Origin: Acidobacteriota bacterium | Lineage (GTDB): Bacteria > Acidobacteriota > Terriglobia > Terriglobales > Acidobacteriaceae | Length of the DNA stretch: 7,648 nt | NCBI GenBank assembly: GCA_021809235.1 | Contig: JAKBAG010000149.1 | Location: forward strand, 1-7,648 | Direction of reading: 5' to 3' | Part shown: in pieces, positions 4,824 through 7,648 of the stretch | How the letters are laid out: each line of letters opens with the position of its first letter | How positions within the stretch are numbered: the first letter of the stretch is position 1 | Program-made: the position numbers and the translations under genes | Notes under the pieces: generated by a model | Seen by the model: only the letters and a program-made list of their open reading frames with translations | Databases searched by the model: none | Told to the model about the DNA's origin: nothing

Positions 4824-7648
4824 ATGCATCTGTCCGCTCCATTCATCCGTCGCCCGGTCGCTACCACTCTGCTCAGCATGGCTCTCCTGCTGGCAGGCTC
4901 CGTGGCATACTCTCTGCTGCCCGTTGCATCCCTGCCTGAGGTCGATCTGCCCACCATCTCCGTCAATGCCGGCCTGCCCGGCGGCAGCCCGGAGACCATG
5001 GCATCCAACGTCGCCGCTCCGCTCGAAAAACAGTTCGGGCGCATCGCCGGCGTCACCCAGATGACCTCCTCCAGCTCGCTCGGCACCACCGCCGTCACCC
5101 TCCAGTTCGATATCTCCCGTAACATCGACGCCGCCGCACGCGACGTCCAGGCCGCCATCAATGCCGCCCGCAGTCAGCTGCCCGCTTACCTGCCCCAGAA
5201 TCCCAGCTATCGCAAGACCAATCCAGCCGACGCGCCCATCCTCATCCTGCGCCTCACCTCGCCCGTCGTTCCCCTGCCGCAGATGTACGATATGGCGGAC
5301 TCCATTCTTGCCCAGAAGATCTCCCAGATCAGCGGCATCGGCCAGGTCTTCGTCGGCGGCAGCTCCAGTCCCGCCGTCCGCGCAGAGCTCAACCCCATGC
5401 AGCTCAGCTCCTTCGGTATCGGCCTCGAGGACATCCGCACCGCGCTCGGCAACGCCAACGCAAACCGGCCCAAGGGCAACCTCAACGACGAACACAACCG
5501 CTGGCTCATCACCGACAACGACCAGATCTTCAAGGCCCGCGAGTATGCGCCGCTCATCGTCGGCTACAACGCTACCACCGGAGCACCTGTCCGCCTCGGC
5601 GATCTCGGCCAGGTCATCGACTCGGTCTCCAATATCGAATCCGCCGGACTGGCCGGCACCAACACCGGTCCCGGCTCCACACTGCTGCCCGCCATCGCTC
5701 TTGTCGTCTTCAAGGTGCCCGGAGCTAACGTCATCGATTCGGTCGACAACGTCCTTCGCGAGCTGCCCCGCCTGCGCGCCGAGATTCCCCCCACCGTCAC
5801 CCTCAGCGTCGGCGTTGACCGCACCACCACGATCCGCGAAAGCGTCACCGAGGTCGAGAAAACCCTCCTCATCAGCGTCGCCCTCGTCGTCATCGTCGTC
5901 TTTCTCTTCCTGCGTGAGGTCTGGGCCACCATCATTCCCTCCATCGCCGTCCCGCTCTCGCTGGTCGGAACCTTCGGCGTCATGTATCTGCTCGGCTACA
6001 CGCTGGACAACCTTTCCCTGATGGCACTCACAATCTCCACCGGCTTTGTCGTCGACGACGCCATCGTCGTCATCGAAAACATCGCCCGCTATCTGGAAAA
6101 AGGCATGTCACCGCTGGACGCCGCAATGCAGGGCTCCCGCGAAATCGGCTTCACCGTTCTCTCCATGAGCACCTCGCTGGTGGCCGTCTTTCTGCCTCTG
6201 CTGCTGATGGGCGGCGTCGTCGGCATCCTCTTCCGCGAGTTCGCCGTCACCCTCAGCGTCGCTATTGCCGTCTCGCTGCTCGTCTCCCTCACCACCACGC
6301 CGATGATGTGCTCGCAGTTCCTCCGGCCCATCCACGAGCAGCGCCACGGACGCCTCTACAAAGCCAGCGAACGCATCTTCCGCTGGATGGCCGACGAATA
6401 TGCCGTGGGACTTCGCTGGGTCCTCCGCCACCAGGTGCTCATCCTGATGGTCACCATCGGTACCTTCCTGCTCAATATCTACCTGTTCGTCATCGTACCC
6501 AAAGGCTTCTTCCCGGAGCAGGACACCGGAAGGCTGACAGGCGCCGCCCGCGCATCCCAGGACATCAGCTTCGACGCCATGAAGATCAAGCAGACCAAGC
6601 TGGCGCAAATGGTCCTGAACGATCCGGCTGTCGATACCATCATCGCCTTTGCCGGAGGCTCCGGACCCGGCGGCGGCAGCAACAACGTCGGCCGCATGTT
6701 CATCTCTCTCAAGCCGCTCAGCGTCCGCAAGGTCTCCGCCGACCAGGTCGTCAACCGCCTGCGTTCCAAACTCATGAGCGTCCCCGGTGCTGCGCTCTTC
6801 CTGCAGGTCCAGCAGGAGTTCCAGACCGGAGCCCGTGGTGCCGACGCCCAGTACCAGTACACCCTCGTCGATCCCAATCTCGAGGAGCTCAATACCTGGG
6901 CGCCGCGGCTGCTGGCCAAAATGCGTACCCTCCCCGAGCTGCGCGACGTCTCCACCGACCAGCAGGATCGAGGCCTCGAGGAAAACCTCGTCATCAACCG
7001 CGACACCGCCTCACGGCTCGGACTCACCGCTGCCACCATCGATCAGGTTCTGTATGACGCCTTCGGGCAGCGTGAAGTCTCCACCATGTACACGGCGCTC
7101 AACCAGTACTTCGTCGTCATGGAAGTCGCGCCCCAATATCAGAAAAGCCCCGACTCCCTTAACGGCATCTTCCTCAAGAGCAGCACCGGGGCCATGGTTC
7201 CGCTGTCGGCCATCGCCCACTTCGAGCTCACCCACGCCTCGCTTCAGGTCAACCATCAGGGCCAGTACCCGGCCGTCACCGAGACCTTCAACCTGGCCCC
7301 CAACGTCGCCCTCGGTCAGGCCGTCAGCGCCGTCCAGAAGGCCGAGCGGGAACTCGGTATGCCGGCCGCCATTCGCGGCACTTTCCAGGGCACTGCGCAG
7401 GCCTTTCAGGACTCGCTCCGCACCGAACCCTGGCTCATCCTTGCCGCCATCGTCGCCGTCTACATCGTCCTGGGCATTCTCTATGAGAGCCTCATCCATC
7501 CGCTCACCATTCTCTCCACCCTGCCCTCGGCCGGCGTCGGCGCCATCCTTGCCCTCCTGCTCACACGCACCGATCTCAGCATCATCGCCCTCATCGGCAT
7601 CCTGCTGCTCATCGGCATCGTGAAGAAACCCGCCATCATGATGATCGA
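4824..7648 (+). CDS. mdtC: MdtC-type RND (HAE1 family) multidrug efflux transporter, C-terminus cut by window end
   Basis: This is the second inner-membrane RND subunit. 941 codons are visible and the frame is still open at the window end. E. coli MdtC has about 1025 residues, so roughly 90-100 residues (helices 11-12) are missing. MdtC-type rather than MdtB-type segments include RRPVATTLLSMAL, GGSPETMASNVAAPLEKQFG, RIAGVTQMTSSSSLG, ARDVQAAINAARS, YRKTNPADAPI, VGGSSSPAVR, PKGFFPEQDTG and FQGTAQAFQDSL. Helix 1 is at about 12-31 and helix 2 at about 347-367. Helix 4 carries Asp411 and Asp412 (GFVVDDAIVVIEN). In helix 10 the relay lysine is Lys935, but the next residue is Pro936 (IVKKPAIMM), where MdtB here and AcrB have Asn. 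A loop near residues 280-289 is about eight residues longer than in E. coli MdtC as I recall it. The ATG at 4824 is preceded by AGGGA and sits 12 bases after mdtB, so it belongs to the same operon. It probably assembles with MdtB into a mixed trimer. Confidence 0.95.
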   Translation, partial: MHLSAPFIRRPVATTLLSMALLLAGSVAYSLLPVASLPEVDLPTISVNAGLPGGSPETMASNVAAPLEKQFGRIAGVTQMTSSSSLGTTAVTLQFDISRNIDAAARDVQAAINAARSQLPAYLPQNPSYRKTNPADAPILILRLTSPVVPLPQMYDMADSILAQKISQISGIGQVFVGGSSSPAVRAELNPMQLSSFGIGLEDIRTALGNANANRPKGNLNDEHNRWLITDNDQIFKAREYAPLIVGYNATTGAPVRLGDLGQVIDSVSNIESAGLAGTNTGPGSTLLPAIALVVFKVPGANVIDSVDNVLRELPRLRAEIPPTVTLSVGVDRTTTIRESVTEVEKTLLISVALVVIVVFLFLREVWATIIPSIAVPLSLVGTFGVMYLLGYTLDNLSLMALTISTGFVVDDAIVVIENIARYLEKGMSPLDAAMQGSREIGFTVLSMSTSLVAVFLPLLLMGGVVGILFREFAVTLSVAIAVSLLVSLTTTPMMCSQFLRPIHEQRHGRLYKASERIFRWMADEYAVGLRWVLRHQVLILMVTIGTFLLNIYLFVIVPKGFFPEQDTGRLTGAARASQDISFDAMKIKQTKLAQMVLNDPAVDTIIAFAGGSGPGGGSNNVGRMFISLKPLSVRKVSADQVVNRLRSKLMSVPGAALFLQVQQEFQTGARGADAQYQYTLVDPNLEELNTWAPRLLAKMRTLPELRDVSTDQQDRGLEENLVINRDTASRLGLTAATIDQVLYDAFGQREVSTMYTALNQYFVVMEVAPQYQKSPDSLNGIFLKSSTGAMVPLSAIAHFELTHASLQVNHQGQYPAVTETFNLAPNVALGQAVSAVQKAERELGMPAAIRGTFQGTAQAFQDSLRTEPWLILAAIVAVYIVLGILYESLIHPLTILSTLPSAGVGAILALLLTRTDLSIIALIGILLLIGIVKKPAIMMI

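Noticed and set aside
4002..5495. A 497-codon open frame on the - strand across the mdtB/mdtC junction (also a 399-codon one at 1335-2534)
   Set aside because: These are antisense to well-supported genes. The strong bias to C in the third codon position gives G-initial codons on the other strand, so stops are rare. The peptides are Gly/Asp/Val-rich repeats of low complexity with no domain.
1686..7648. mdtB and mdtC as a recent duplication
   Set aside because: Each matches its own E. coli counterpart in diagnostic segments better than it matches its neighbour, so the split is ancient; only the helix 8-10 block shows unusual DNA similarity.

Overview
The window comes from a GC-rich Gram-negative bacterium. 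Codons strongly favour C or G in third position (ATC, GTC, CTC, GCC, ACC dominate), and all three genes build a tripartite efflux pump that spans inner membrane and periplasm. The phylum cannot be fixed from one operon. Acidobacteriota or a high-GC proteobacterium both fit, and I lean weakly to the former on general impression of the protein sequences.

Layout: positions 1-345 hold no convincing gene. They look like a leader or intergenic region with several short inverted repeats, including a 12-bp operator-like palindrome at 110-121 and a 7-bp-stem hairpin at 187-206. Then three genes run on the + strand as one tight operon. The first is an MdtA-type periplasmic adaptor (346-1689; the start is uncertain, 334 or 349 also possible). 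The second is an MdtB-type RND transporter (1686-4811, complete, 1041 aa), overlapping mdtA by four bases (GTGA). The third is an MdtC-type RND transporter (4824 to the window end, 941 codons visible, C-terminus cut off by the window edge), 12 bases after mdtB.

How they work together: in the well-studied Escherichia coli MdtABC system, MdtB and MdtC form a heterotrimeric proton-driven pump (MdtB2C). MdtA joins it to an outer-membrane channel of the TolC type. The gene order, lengths and diagnostic segments here match that arrangement. No outer-membrane channel gene and no regulator gene (such as a BaeSR-type two-component system) is in the window; they could lie outside it.

Nothing here amounts to a new biological system. 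The points most worth checking are an Asn-to-Pro change beside the proton-relay lysine of the MdtC-like subunit, a histidine-rich C-terminal tail on the adaptor, the palindromes in the leader, and a stretch of raised DNA identity between the two paralogous transporter genes.
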